A stretch of DNA of 64,000 bases, taken from the NCBI RefSeq assembly GCF_902705875.1, contig NZ_CACSIK010000001.1, positions 1,047,994-1,111,993 on the forward strand. The letters are read 5' to 3'. Positions 34,900 through 44,719 of this stretch are shown here, one piece after another. The position numbers and the translations under genes are program-made. Positions within the stretch are counted from its first letter, which is position 1, and each line of letters opens with the position of its first letter. The DNA is from Zhongshania aliphaticivorans (GTDB taxonomy: Bacteria > Pseudomonadota > Gammaproteobacteria > Pseudomonadales > Spongiibacteraceae). The notes beneath the pieces were generated by a model, which was given only the letters and a program-made list of their open reading frames with translations, was not told the origin of the DNA and made no database searches.

Positions 34900-37155
34900 T
34901 TACTCGTCGATAACCGCATCCACAAAATAATGGTCAACACCATTAATGCGTTCTTTAACAAGGCCGTGACAGTCTGTCTCAAAACCAGGGAATCGAGAGT
35001 TAAAATCGCGAACAAATTGTAGGTAGCGAACAATAATATGATTAAAGCGCTCACCAGGTATTAATAACGGGATACCGGGCGGGTAGGGCGTTACTAACAT
35101 GGCGGTAATACGGCCTTCTAGTTCGTCGATGGCGACTCGCTCTACTTGACGGTGGGCCATTTTTGACCAAGCGTCAGCGGGTATCATCGCCGCTTCCATT
35201 TCCGATAAATACATTTCCGTGGTAATGCGGGCAATGTCGTATTCTTTATAGACATCGTGAATATTATTGCAAAGGTCACGTAAACCCACTTTGTCATATT
35301 GTGGATATTTTTCAGCAAATTGAGGCATGACACGCCAAAGGGGTAAGTTTTGGTCGTAGTCGTCTTTAAATTGCTGTAACTCGGTAACCATAGAATTCCA
35401 GCGGCCTTTGGTAATCCCGATGGTAAACATGATAAAGAAGGAATACATTCCGGTTTTTTCAATGATGATGCCATGTTCCGCTAGGTATTTGCTGACAATA
35501 GAAGCGGGTATACCAGTGTCATCAAAATTGCCATCTACATCGAGGCCGGGGGTGATGATGGTCGCCTTGATGGGGTCGAGCATATTGAAGCCAGATTCAA
35601 TTTCGCCAAAGCCGTGCCAGCTGTCATCAGAGTGAATAACCCAGTCATCGCGGTCGCCCACGCCTTCTGCGGCAAGGGTCTCTGGTCCCCACACTCGGAA
35701 CCACCAGTCGTCACCGTAATCAGCGTCTACTTTGCGCATGGCTCGACGGAAATCTAGCGCTTCGAGGATAGACTCCTCAACTAAAGCGGTACCGCCGGGC
35801 GAGTCCATCATGGCCGCAGCGACATCGCAGGAGGCAATAATCGCGTATTGTGGGCTGGTAGACGAGTGCATTAGGTATGACTCGTTAAAACGGTGGGTGT
35901 CTAGCTTCCGTTGCGCGCCATCTTGAACGAGTATTTGTGATGCCTGTGATAGTCCTGCCAGTAGTTTGTGGGTGGACTGGGTGGCAAATACTAGGGTGTC
36001 ATCTGAGCGTGGCCGATTTGAGCCAATGGCATGCATATTGTGATAAAAGGTGTGAAAGGCTGCATGGGGTAGCCAGGCTTCATCAAAGTGTAAGGTGTCG
36101 ATGGTGGAATCGAGAATGTCTTTAATTTCTTCGACGTTATACACAATTCCGTCATAAGTACTTTGGGTGATGGTTAATATTCGTGGTTTCTTATCCGCTG
36201 CATGACGAGCAAAGGGATGGTCTTCAATTTTTTTGCGAATAGCCGCAGGTGAAAATTCACTTTTTGGAATGGGGCCAATAATGCCGTAGTGATTACGTGT
36301 CGGCATGAGGAAAACTGGAATAGCGCCGGTCATGATAATGCTATGTAAAATGGATTTATGGCAATTTCGGTCAACCACCACAATGTCACCTGGCGCAACG
36401 GTTGAGTGCCATACCACCTTGTTGGACGTTGACGTGCCATTGGTGACAAAGAATAAATGGTCGCAACCAAAAATTCTTGCTGCATTGTTTTCACTGGCGC
36501 TCACCGGGCCGGTGTGGTCGAGCAGCTGACCGAGTTCTTCTACCGCGTTGCATACATCGGCGCGCAATAGGTTTTCACCAAAAAATTGGTGAAACATTTG
36601 TCCAACGGGGCTCTTTAAAAAGGCTACCCCACCAGAGTGACCAGGGCAGTGCCATGAGTAGGAGCTGTCGCTGGCGTAATTCATTAAGGCTTTGAAAAAT
36701 GGTGGCGCTAATGAGGAAAGATATTTATTCGCTTCGCGGATAATGTGTCTGGCAACAAACTCTGGCGTGTCTTCAAACATATGAATGAAGCCGTGTAATT
36801 CTCGTAAAATTTCATTGGGAATATGACGAGACGTGCGGGTTTCACCATAGAGAAAAACCGGGATATCTGTATTGCGTTGACGTACGGCGGTCATGAACTC
36901 GGCGATTGATTCCAGAGCTTGGCCAACCGTCTCGTCGCTGCCATCACCAAACTCCTCATCGTCAATAGAGAGAATAAAACAAGAGGCACGGCTAGCTTGT
37001 TGAGCGAATGCGGTTAAATCGCCGTAGCTGGTTAATCCAACTATTTCCATGCCTTCTTTGCTGATTGCGTCGGCAAGATCGCGGATACCAGAGCCCGAGA
37101 TATTTTCGGAGCGGAAATCTTCGTCAATAATGACAACAGGAAAACGAAATTTCAT
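34900..37155 (-). CDS. Class I Orn/Lys/Arg decarboxylase
   Basis: 751 residues, the size of Pseudomonas LdcA and biodegradative-type decarboxylases. An N-terminal wing domain (about 1-130, response-regulator-like) is followed by the fold-type I PLP domain with 'YSWHCPGHSGG', 'VTNGTSTSNKVVWH', 'LHFDEAWLPHAAF' and the Schiff-base Lys397 in 'QSTHKLLAG', then a C-terminal domain with 'PYPPGIPLLIPGE'. It removes CO2 from lysine, ornithine or arginine to give a diamine or agmatine. Sequence alone does not settle the substrate; speE and speD next door suggest supply of putrescine (or cadaverine) for polyamine synthesis. Confidence 0.9.
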   Translation of the reverse strand: MKFRFPVVIIDEDFRSENISGSGIRDLADAISKEGMEIVGLTSYGDLTAFAQQASRASCFILSIDDEEFGDGSDETVGQALESIAEFMTAVRQRNTDIPVFLYGETRTSRHIPNEILRELHGFIHMFEDTPEFVARHIIREANKYLSSLAPPFFKALMNYASDSSYSWHCPGHSGGVAFLKSPVGQMFHQFFGENLLRADVCNAVEELGQLLDHTGPVSASENNAARIFGCDHLFFVTNGTSTSNKVVWHSTVAPGDIVVVDRNCHKSILHSIIMTGAIPVFLMPTRNHYGIIGPIPKSEFSPAAIRKKIEDHPFARHAADKKPRILTITQSTYDGIVYNVEEIKDILDSTIDTLHFDEAWLPHAAFHTFYHNMHAIGSNRPRSDDTLVFATQSTHKLLAGLSQASQILVQDGAQRKLDTHRFNESYLMHSSTSPQYAIIASCDVAAAMMDSPGGTALVEESILEALDFRRAMRKVDADYGDDWWFRVWGPETLAAEGVGDRDDWVIHSDDSWHGFGEIESGFNMLDPIKATIITPGLDVDGNFDDTGIPASIVSKYLAEHGIIIEKTGMYSFFIMFTIGITKGRWNSMVTELQQFKDDYDQNLPLWRVMPQFAEKYPQYDKVGLRDLCNNIHDVYKEYDIARITTEMYLSEMEAAMIPADAWSKMAHRQVERVAIDELEGRITAMLVTPYPPGIPLLIPGERFNHIIVRYLQFVRDFNSRFPGFETDCHGLVKERINGVDHYFVDAVIDE

Positions 37156-37409
37156 TTATTTGGCCATTGTTGGTTTTTGGCGTACCCAAGCATTGCTCGG
37201 ACTCGTTACTGTAATTTTACTAAAAATGACTACAAGCACGCGGCACCCAATTTCTAGGAGTGGGCGTTAAATGTTGAAACTATTTATAGTCTAATTCCAC
37301 TGTGTTTCTACACTAGCAATAATCTATGACAGCTGTCAGCTATGTAAGCTAAATTTACAGCTGATGCTTGGGCTGTAATAAAGCGACGCTACGGGGTGTT
37401 GTCGTAACA

Positions 37410-37436
37410 GACTCGCCGCCACAGTAACGGCGAGTC
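37410..37436 (-). terminator. Hairpin after speE
   Basis: GACTCGCCG / CGGCGAGTC, a 9-bp stem starting 7 bases after the speE stop. The T-run is weak. Confidence 0.55.
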
Positions 37437-37443
37437 GGAGTGT

Positions 37444-38292
37444 TTACGTCAAGCTATCAATTAGATATTGCGGTAGTGCAAAAGCGCCTAAATGCAGGGC
37501 AGGGTTGTAATAACGGGTTTTAATTCCGCTGGTAACAAAGCGATTTTGGAGTGTGGTTAAATCTTGCTCACGCAATCCACTGTTGTCACTTGCCCAGGCA
37601 AACGTCATTATTCCGCCAACATACGTTGGAACCGCTGCGGCGTAAAATGCAGTATCAGTAAATAGCGGGGATAAGCGTTTGTGGGTAGTGCTTACCTCGT
37701 CGGGCTGCATAAACGCAACGCCATTTTGGGCTGCAAAGATGCCGCCAGAGCTTAAGCAGCGCTGAATGCCTTGATAGAAAGGTGAGGTAAATAAAACTTC
37801 GCCAGGCCCAATAGGGTCAGTGCTGTCAGAGAGTATGACGTCAAATTTACGATCACACTGAGTAACAAAGTCGATGCCATCACCAATAACGATTTCCGCA
37901 CGGCTATTGTTGTAAGCTCCATCAGAGTGTTGAGGAAGGTATTTTACGCACATGTCGATAACGGCTTGGTCTATTTCAACCTGAACAACAGACTCAACTT
38001 CAGGGTGCTTAAGCACTTCTCTTAGCAGGCCACCGTCGCCGCCGCCAATAATCAATACGTTTTTAGCATTGCCGTGGGCGAATAATGGCGTGTGCGCGAG
38101 CATCTCATGATAAATGAACTCATCGCGTTCAGTGGTTTGAATAATGCCATCCAGCGCCATTACCCGACCAAAGCTACCCGATTCAAAAATGATTAGATGC
38201 TGGTGCTCGGTCTTACTTTCAAATAAGACCTCGCGAACTTTAAAACCCTGGTGGTAGGCGTCGTGGAGGGTTTCGTCAAACCACTCAGACAT
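37444..38292 (-). CDS. speE: Polyamine aminopropyltransferase (spermidine synthase)
   Basis: 282 residues from the ATG at 38292, which overlaps the end of speD and gives the family N-terminus '[19 protein letters not shown]'. Motifs: '[28 protein letters not shown]', shown here as its start 'GRVMALDG' and end 'DEFIYHEM', the nucleotide site '[16 protein letters not shown]', and the catalytic Asp in '[15 protein letters not shown]'. SpeE transfers aminopropyl from decarboxylated AdoMet to putrescine. It is co-transcribed with speD, the source of the donor. Confidence 0.95.
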   Translation of the reverse strand: MSEWFDETLHDAYHQGFKVREVLFESKTEHQHLIIFESGSFGRVMALDGIIQTTERDEFIYHEMLAHTPLFAHGNAKNVLIIGGGDGGLLREVLKHPEVESVVQVEIDQAVIDMCVKYLPQHSDGAYNNSRAEIVIGDGIDFVTQCDRKFDVILSDSTDPIGPGEVLFTSPFYQGIQRCLSSGGIFAAQNGVAFMQPDEVSTTHKRLSPLFTDTAFYAAAVPTYVGGIMTFAWASDNSGLREQDLTTLQNRFVTSGIKTRYYNPALHLGAFALPQYLIDSLT

Positions 38293-38740
38293 CTTCCATT
38301 CTCCCACGGAGGTTTTCACCCACTTCTATCCGCGATGGATTAAAGGCCTTTTTGAGAATATCTACCGCGAGCTCTGGCTTGGCATCACCGCACATAAACA
38401 CGTCAAATGCCGCGTAGTCTCGCTCAGGCCAAGTGTGGACGCTAATATGAGATTCAGCTAAAACGGCAACACCTGAAACACCGCCATTGGGGGTGAAATG
38501 ATGCATATGAATATGCAGCAGTGTTGCACCACATTCTTTGACGCAGTCAATAAATGCTTTTTCCATGCGGGGGAGTTCATCGAGATGGGAGGCGCCCCAA
38601 AGGTCGATAATTAAATGTGTGCCAGCGTATGCTACGCCGTCACGAATAATGAGGTGGTCAAGATTTTCGTCCGATTGTGTAATCGGATTACACGTGGCTG
38701 AGCCGGCCTCCAGAGAAGGCATATGATCTAAGCTTTTCAT
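38285..38740 (-). CDS. speD: S-adenosylmethionine decarboxylase proenzyme
   Basis: 151 residues. The self-cleavage site lies in '[11 protein letters not shown]', where cleavage between Glu96 and Ser97 makes the pyruvoyl group; His102 and Cys117 are the usual processing and catalytic residues. The short size places it in the prokaryotic class 1B type, here with an N-terminal extension of about 28 residues. It supplies decarboxylated AdoMet to SpeE, whose gene overlaps its 3' end by 8 bases. Confidence 0.94.
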   Translation of the reverse strand: MKSLDHMPSLEAGSATCNPITQSDENLDHLIIRDGVAYAGTHLIIDLWGASHLDELPRMEKAFIDCVKECGATLLHIHMHHFTPNGGVSGVAVLAESHISVHTWPERDYAAFDVFMCGDAKPELAVDILKKAFNPSRIEVGENLRGRMEDV

Positions 38741-38953
38741 TTAGCATAAATCCTCCGCGTTGGTTAAAGAGCCGGCGATTTAAACGTGTTTTAGCGGAAA
38801 TAGCAATAAAAAATCCCGTAAAAATATTGCGGTTATTCTGTCGTAAAGTTATTGAAGCCACAGTGTTTTTTCCTGATTAGTGAGGGTGGCTTTTCACGGG
38901 GCAAAAAGGGCATAGTAGTGTCAGTCAAAAGTTGAATTAAGGGAGCCTGAAAA

Positions 38954-39598
38954 ATGAGTATTTTTGATCGCTATCGCAAGCCGGCCGTCATCCCCACCGC
39001 AGAGCAGGCACTGCCTGGGCGAAGAGAAAAAATGCAGGTGCCAAGTCTTCATACCGTGTTGGGAAAACCCTTAGAGCCTCCGTTCCCTGAAGGCGTAGAA
39101 CAGGTAGTATTCGGTTTGGGGTGTTTTTGGGGGGCAGAGCGAAAATTTTGGCAGCAACAAGGTGTGTACACAACCGCAGTGGGTTATTGCGGCGGTTATA
39201 CCCCCAACCCTAGTTATGAAGAAGTTTGCTCAGGCATGACGGGGCATAATGAAGTGGTATTAGTCGCTTTTGACCCACAAAAGCTGAGTTTTTCCCAGTT
39301 GTTAACCTTGTTTTGGGAAAGTCATAACCCTACTCAAGGAATGCGGCAGGGGAATGATGTTGGTACCCAGTACCGCTCAGGTATTTACTGCAGCACTGCT
39401 GAGCAACAACAGACCGCAGAGGCATCTTTGGCGGTTTACCAGCAGGCATTAGCAAATGAAGGTTTGCCAGCGGTGACCACGGAGATTGTGGCTGCAGGCG
39501 AATTTTATTACGCCGAGCCTTATCATCAACAATACCTTGATAAAAACCCCGGTGGTTACTGTGGCTTGGGGGGAACTGGGGTGAGTTGCGTACTTTAG
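38954..39598 (+). CDS. msrA: Peptide methionine (S)-S-oxide reductase
   Basis: 214 residues, as in E. coli MsrA, with about 45 residues before the catalytic core. The nucleophile is Cys57 in '[13 protein letters not shown]'; '[19 protein letters not shown]' and 'SQYRS'-like '[10 protein letters not shown]' are the family blocks, and recycling Cys lie near the C-terminus ('[12 protein letters not shown]'). It repairs oxidised methionine. The gene is single and diverges from speD. The promoter region was not resolved. Confidence 0.96.
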   Translation: MSIFDRYRKPAVIPTAEQALPGRREKMQVPSLHTVLGKPLEPPFPEGVEQVVFGLGCFWGAERKFWQQQGVYTTAVGYCGGYTPNPSYEEVCSGMTGHNEVVLVAFDPQKLSFSQLLTLFWESHNPTQGMRQGNDVGTQYRSGIYCSTAEQQQTAEASLAVYQQALANEGLPAVTTEIVAAGEFYYAEPYHQQYLDKNPGGYCGLGGTGVSCVL

Positions 39599-39605
39599 TG
39601 TGGGT

Positions 39606-39630
39606 GCGTCCGACAGTAGGCGCCGGACGC
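39606..39630. terminator. Hairpin between msrA and the nitrilase fusion gene
   Basis: GCGTCCG / CGGACGC, a 7-bp stem with an 11-base loop, lies between two convergent genes. T-runs are weak on both sides. Confidence 0.5.
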
Positions 39631-39637
39631 TTGGCGA

Positions 39638-41224
39638 TTAATTTCCGCGCCATTTCATTTGATAAAGGTCGTGGCGACGATCACGCAGATTTTGGACGGT
39701 GCCACTGTTTCTTGCCACCCGCAGTGATTCTGGGCGCAGATCGGCAATGGCGACGGTTTCAACATTGGGTGTTGTGTCTGCCGCTATTCCGTCGCGGGCA
39801 AAATGGAAGTCGCAGGGGGTTAAAATACAACTCTGTGCATATTGAATGTCCATATTAGCCACATTGGGTAAATTACCCACATTGCCAGACATAACGACAT
39901 AAACCTGATTCTCCACCGCCCTAGCTTGGCAGCTATATCGCACCCGCATATAGCTTTGACGTTCGTCGGTACAAAAGGGCACAAAAAGTATTTCTGCACC
40001 CTGATCAACCAAGTGGCGGCCGAGTTCTGGAAACTCTGAGTCGTAGCAAATTAAAACGCCGATTGGGCCGCAGTCGGTATCAATGACTTGGAGCTCATTG
40101 CCGCCCTCAATATTCCACCAGTACACCTCGTTGGGGGTGGGGTGGATTTTAGCTTGCTCATCCACGCGGCCGTCGCGGTGAAATACATAGGAGATATTTT
40201 CAACTCGGCCATTGGCAACTCGGGTGGGGTGGGAGCCTCCAATAATATTGATGTTATAACGCACAGCAAGGTCTTGCATTGCTTCCACGTATCTCGGCGT
40301 GTATTTCGTTAGGGCTTCAATGGATTGTATCGGCGATAGCTCTTGGTCTTCAATTGACAGTAATTGCAGCGTGATTAACTCTGGAAACACCACAAAATCA
40401 CCTTTGTAATCGGCCACCACATCCACAAAGTATTCGATAAATGACATGAATTCGACGAATGAAGTTACTCGCCGTTGCATGTATTGCACTGTGCCAACGC
40501 GGACGGTGTCAGGTTGGCGACCGCCATGCCGTTCTGTGTGGGCAGCGTTGGCGGCGGTTTCAACTTTTGGATTATGCCAAACGAGGTGTACGCCGTAGCC
40601 CATTGAGTCTTTATCGTCGATTAAATAGTTCGGCATGAGTGCAATGACTTCAAAGTTATTGCGAAGCTGAAAAGATAAGACGGGATCGCGAGTTTGTTGG
40701 TTGACTACCGCATCGAGATAATTTTCAGCGGAGCCGTATTTTCTTATGCGGCGCGATAAGCTTGGGAAGCGACCCACAAACACAATCCCTTTTAGGCCAA
40801 GCTCTTCACAAAGTTTTTTGCGGGCATTGTATAGGCGTTGTCCAATACGGTAGCCGCGTACACTGCTGTCTACACAAACTTCCATACCATATAGCCATTC
40901 ACCGTCAGGGTCGTGACGGGTGCCGTAGCCATTGGCGGTGATTGCGGCCCAGCTATGGGGTTTTAAACAAACATCGCCACTAACGCGAAAAGTCGCGCAA
41001 TAGCCTACGATGTCGTCCTCTAGGGTGACAACAAACTTTCCTTCGGCAAAGTTGTTTAACTGACCACGGAGCTCCGCTCGTGAATAAGGGTCAATACCGG
41101 TGCCGGTATAAACTCGTTTAGACAATGCGGCAATCGCGGGAATGTCAGTTAATGCGGCGTTACGAACTCGCAGAACCTTGCCTGAGGCAGCAATGTTTTT
41201 GCTGCCCGATGATGTGTTAGCCAT
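39638..41224 (-). CDS. GNAT acetyltransferase-nitrilase fusion
   Basis: 528 residues. The N-terminal GNAT domain (about 15-200) has the acetyl-CoA loop 'VRGYRIGQRLYNARKKLCEELG'-type signature, quoted here as 'RGYRIGQRLY'. The C-terminal carbon-nitrogen hydrolase domain (about 235-510) carries the Glu-Lys-Cys triad in 'FPELIT', 'KIHPTPNE' and 'ICYDSEFPELGR'. Fusions of this kind are known in many proteobacteria as predicted amidases with a regulatory or tandem acetyltransferase part. Closeness to speD/speE hints at N-carbamoyl- or N-acyl-polyamine metabolism, which is inference. Confidence 0.88.
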   Translation of the reverse strand: MANTSSGSKNIAASGKVLRVRNAALTDIPAIAALSKRVYTGTGIDPYSRAELRGQLNNFAEGKFVVTLEDDIVGYCATFRVSGDVCLKPHSWAAITANGYGTRHDPDGEWLYGMEVCVDSSVRGYRIGQRLYNARKKLCEELGLKGIVFVGRFPSLSRRIRKYGSAENYLDAVVNQQTRDPVLSFQLRNNFEVIALMPNYLIDDKDSMGYGVHLVWHNPKVETAANAAHTERHGGRQPDTVRVGTVQYMQRRVTSFVEFMSFIEYFVDVVADYKGDFVVFPELITLQLLSIEDQELSPIQSIEALTKYTPRYVEAMQDLAVRYNINIIGGSHPTRVANGRVENISYVFHRDGRVDEQAKIHPTPNEVYWWNIEGGNELQVIDTDCGPIGVLICYDSEFPELGRHLVDQGAEILFVPFCTDERQSYMRVRYSCQARAVENQVYVVMSGNVGNLPNVANMDIQYAQSCILTPCDFHFARDGIAADTTPNVETVAIADLRPESLRVARNSGTVQNLRDRRHDLYQMKWRGN

Positions 41225-41281
41225 GGGGTGAAACTCTGTGATTTACGGATGAAGTTTACAAAAAAGGTGCTAAGTACTAGC

Positions 41282-41626
41282 TTATGTTTTTGGTTTGCTG
41301 GAGGCGCTGCGACGTGTCGCATTGGCTTTTCGCGGTGTGGTTTTTTGTGATTCTTCTTTATCGCTGCTGCTGTCTTCTTCACTGGCTTGCTTGTCAGTAC
41401 TTTTTCGGTTGCTAGCTAGACCGCTTAATGATTTTAAAACTCGTGCAGATAAGTCGATGGTTTTCATGCCCTCAGTAAATGCAGTTTTGGCAACTTGCTG
41501 AATCATTTCTGAGTCGCCTTCAGCGATACGTTTGTAAACCGCATCCCAAAGCGGTTGAGCGTCGGGCAGGCCAACTAAGCGGCGCATTTCCTCAGGGGTG
41601 ATTTCAACCTCAACATGAATTTTCAT
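41282..41626 (-). CDS. DUF6489-like small protein
   Basis: 114 residues. The N-terminal segment 'MKIHVEVEITPEEMRRLVGLPD' (key part 'TPEEMRRLVGLPD') and following helices resemble DUF6489, a family found with storage or granule proteins in marine gammaproteobacteria. The last 45 residues are a low-complexity, Ser/Lys-rich tail ending in basic 'ATRRSASSKPKT', reminiscent of nucleic-acid-binding or phasin-like tails. The role is unknown. Confidence 0.65.
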   Translation of the reverse strand: MKIHVEVEITPEEMRRLVGLPDAQPLWDAVYKRIAEGDSEMIQQVAKTAFTEGMKTIDLSARVLKSLSGLASNRKSTDKQASEEDSSSDKEESQKTTPRKANATRRSASSKPKT

Positions 41627-41684
41627 ATATTCAACTCCGTATTGTGCCAGCGTTCAGCATATTGCTGATTAGCTTTAGCGAGTT

Positions 41685-41761
41685 AGTACTCAGGCGCTAT
41701 TGAATAGTTCTAATATAATCGTGAAAATAGATAAAAACCAATCAAATAGCGCCTTAGTACT
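41685..41761. repeat. 17-bp inverted repeat after acnA
   Basis: AGTACTCAGGCGCTATT (41685-41701) and AATAGCGCCTTAGTACT (41745-41761) pair at 16 of 17 positions around a 43-base loop. It may be the acnA terminator or a small mobile-type repeat. Confidence 0.6.
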
Positions 41762-41772
41762 CGGTATTATCA

Positions 41773-44412
41773 CTATTTTGCTGCGAGTTCTGCCAAGACA
41801 TATTGAAGAATACCGCCGTGACGGAAGTAGGCCATTTCTTCATGGGTGTCGATACGTAGGCGACCCAAAACCTCATGGCGACTACCATCGTTGCGAGATA
41901 AGACTATTCTCACCTTCTGTTTGGGACTTAGCTGGGTGTCGCAAGCCATGATATCGACTTGTTCATCGCCGCGAAGCTCTAACATCTCCTGGGATATTTC
42001 TTTGTCAGATTCTATGGGCAGAATACCCATACCAATAAGATTGGAGCGATGAATGCGTTCAAAGCTTTGGGCAATAACTGCTTTTACCCCCAATAATAAT
42101 GTTCCTTTTGCCGCCCAGTCACGACTGGAGCCGGTGCCGTATTGTTTGCCGGCAATAACGACCAGTGGCGTGTTGGTTTCGCGGTATTGCATGGCGGCCT
42201 GGTAGATTGAAATGACACTTTTGCCGTCGGGGCCAAGGGTATAGCCGCCTTCGCGGTCGACTAATTTATTGCGCAACCGGGTGTTGGCAAAGGTCCCGCG
42301 CAGCATGACTTCGTGATTGCCTCGACGTGATCCGTAGGAGTTAAAGTCCTCTGGCTTCACGCCTAGGCTTTGCAAGTAATGGCTGGCTGGGCTGTCTAAG
42401 GCAATTTTTCCCGCTGGCGAAATGTGGTCGGTGGTGATGGTGTCGCCAAAAACACCAAGAATACGAGCGCCGTGCAGATTGGGGAATTCCTCGCCTGCGA
42501 CGGTGGTAGAGTCAAAGAATGAGGGTTGTCGAATATAGCCTGAATCAGCCTGCCACTGGTAAGTTTCTGTGTTCTCAACCTTGATCGTCTGCCATTCTTC
42601 GGTGCCTTGGTATACATCGTTGTAGGCGTCACGAAACATACTGCCGCTGACGATTTTACGGATATCGTGGATTTCCTCGTTACTGGGCCACAGGTCCTTG
42701 AGATAAACAGGATTGCCTTGGTTGTCGTTGCCAACGGGGTCATCTTGTAAATTCACCAGCGTACTACCCGCGAGTGCGTACATTACTACCAGTGGGGGAG
42801 AGGCAAGCCAACTGGCTTTTACTTGTGGATGGATTCGGCCTTCAAAATTGCGGTTACCCGATAATAACGCAGACACTACCAAGTCTTTGCTGTCTATGGC
42901 GCTGGCTACTGGATCTGGCAAGGGGCCCGAGTTACCAATACAGGTGGTGCAACCGTAGCCAACCAAATCGAAGCCCAGTGCGTTTAAATCGTCTTGTAGG
43001 CCGCTATCGCTTAGATATTTGCTAACGACTTTTGAGCCCGGCGCGAGTGAAGTTTTAATCCACGGTTTAATCCGTAAGCCCCGTTCTCGAGCCTTGCGAG
43101 CTACTAAGCCGGCGGCAATCATCACATCGGGGTTAGAGGTGTTGGTGCAGCTGGTGATGGCTGCGATAACCACATCGCCGTGATGCAGTTCTTCCTCCAT
43201 ATCGGGGATGGTGGCCACTTCATTTAAATCGCGATTATTCGCTTTGAGGTAGTCTGTCATAGCGGCACCCAAATCATTGAGTGCCACTCTGTCCTGTGGT
43301 CGACTGGGTCCTGCTAGGCTAGGTTCAACGGTTTCCAGGGCCAAGTTGACCGTGCGTGTAAATATTGGACTATCGCCAGCATGTCGCCACAAACCTTGCG
43401 CCTTGCAGTAGGCCTCTGTCAGTGCAATGTTGTCGTGGTGTCTTCCGGTTAATTTCATGTAGGCGAGGGTGGCTTCGTCTACTGGAAAGTAGCCACAGGT
43501 GGCGCCGTACTCTGGGGCCATATTGGCAATGGTGGCGCGATCCGCCACGCTCAATTCGGCTAAGCCGTCACCGTAAAATTCGACAAATTTTCCGACCACG
43601 CCCTCTTGCCGCAAAATTTGCACAACGGTTAATACAAGGTCTGTTGCGGTGACACCGTCGTTTAGTTTGCCGCTGAGTTCAAAACCAATGACCTCAGGTA
43701 GCATCATTGAATAGGGTTGGCCAAGCAGCGCAGCTTCAGCTTCTATGCCGCCTACCCCCCAGCCTAAAACGCCCAATCCATTAACCATGGGGGTATGGCT
43801 GTCAGTGCCTAATACGGTATCTGGATAGGCTGTGTCGCCGTCAGTCCATACCACTTTGGCTAGATATTCCAAATTCACCTGATGACAAATACCTGTTCCG
43901 GGCGGTACAACATTAAAGTTGGCAAAGGCGGATTGGCCCCATTTTAAAAAGCGATAACGCTCATCGTTGCGGGTCATTTCGTTTGCCACGTTTTCGCCAA
44001 ACGCTTGCGGAGAACCGAATTGATCAACGGTAACTGAGTGATCAATAACAAGATGAACGGGTATTTGTGGATTTATGGTTGTGACGTCGCCCCCGCGTTT
44101 TGCCACCGCATCACGCATGGCAGCCAAATCGACAATGGCAGGAACGCCGGTGAAATCTTGCATTAACACTCTGGCGGGCATGAAGTTTAGATCTTCGCCG
44201 CCGCTAGGGTTATCTAGCCAGCGCGAAAACGCCACAATAATGTCTGCGTTAACCGATTTACCATCAAAATGACGAAGTTGATTTTCTAAGAGTATTTTGA
44301 GTGATTTAGGTAATTGAGAGAGGCGTTCATTGCCCAGTTTATTTAAGTCGAAATAGGTGTAGCTGTTGTTGTTTATAGTGAACGTTGCGCGTAAATGGTC
44401 AGTGGACTGCAT
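41773..44412 (-). CDS. acnA: Aconitate hydratase A
   Basis: 879 residues, the IRP1/AcnA type length. Fe-S ligand Cys lie in 'ITSCTNTSNPDVM' and 'GYGCTTCIGNSGPL'. Active-site blocks include 'LMQDFTGVPAIVDLAAMR', 'IDHSVTVDQFG', 'GTDSHTPMVNGLGVLGWGVGG' and the swivel-domain 'YGTGSSRDWAAKG'. It interconverts citrate and isocitrate in the TCA cycle and, as apo-enzyme, may bind mRNA. It diverges from the oxidoreductase operon. Confidence 0.97.
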   Translation of the reverse strand: MQSTDHLRATFTINNNSYTYFDLNKLGNERLSQLPKSLKILLENQLRHFDGKSVNADIIVAFSRWLDNPSGGEDLNFMPARVLMQDFTGVPAIVDLAAMRDAVAKRGGDVTTINPQIPVHLVIDHSVTVDQFGSPQAFGENVANEMTRNDERYRFLKWGQSAFANFNVVPPGTGICHQVNLEYLAKVVWTDGDTAYPDTVLGTDSHTPMVNGLGVLGWGVGGIEAEAALLGQPYSMMLPEVIGFELSGKLNDGVTATDLVLTVVQILRQEGVVGKFVEFYGDGLAELSVADRATIANMAPEYGATCGYFPVDEATLAYMKLTGRHHDNIALTEAYCKAQGLWRHAGDSPIFTRTVNLALETVEPSLAGPSRPQDRVALNDLGAAMTDYLKANNRDLNEVATIPDMEEELHHGDVVIAAITSCTNTSNPDVMIAAGLVARKARERGLRIKPWIKTSLAPGSKVVSKYLSDSGLQDDLNALGFDLVGYGCTTCIGNSGPLPDPVASAIDSKDLVVSALLSGNRNFEGRIHPQVKASWLASPPLVVMYALAGSTLVNLQDDPVGNDNQGNPVYLKDLWPSNEEIHDIRKIVSGSMFRDAYNDVYQGTEEWQTIKVENTETYQWQADSGYIRQPSFFDSTTVAGEEFPNLHGARILGVFGDTITTDHISPAGKIALDSPASHYLQSLGVKPEDFNSYGSRRGNHEVMLRGTFANTRLRNKLVDREGGYTLGPDGKSVISIYQAAMQYRETNTPLVVIAGKQYGTGSSRDWAAKGTLLLGVKAVIAQSFERIHRSNLIGMGILPIESDKEISQEMLELRGDEQVDIMACDTQLSPKQKVRIVLSRNDGSRHEVLGRLRIDTHEEMAYFRHGGILQYVLAELAAK

Positions 44413-44719
44413 TACAAGCTCCTTGGTTCAAGACAACTAAATACTGCTTACCCTAGCATAGACCACTAAAATTGCAGGCTTATCCGCATTTTATTTAATC
44501 AATGTTTATTGTTTGCCCTCTCCGTTGCGGCTTATTTGGAGGATATGGCTAAGCGTTGACGAGCTTAGTACTAATGTTGCTCGTAAATGCTTGTATTTTT
44601 CTGGTGAATTTATAGTTCTGCTGTGGTGTAATCTGAGGCTCTAAAGGGGTGTCGGCCCCAGTGATATTAAATACCGACACCCGCTACCCAACTCGCTAAT
44701 AATAATTTGAGGGGGCGCA
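44413..44719. other. Divergent control region of acnA and the oxidoreductase operon
   Basis: No gene is present. It contains a short inverted repeat (ACGAGC/GCTCGT at 44559-44584) with TTAGTACT inside and a strong leader hairpin at 44647-44682. Promoter boxes were not assigned with confidence. Confidence 0.4.
44647..44682 (+). promoter_or_regulatory. Leader hairpin of the oxidoreductase operon
   Basis: GGGTGTCGG and CCGACACCC form a perfect 9-bp stem with an 18-base loop, ending 37 bases before the first gene. There is no T-run. It could be a protein-binding or translation-control element. Confidence 0.5.
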
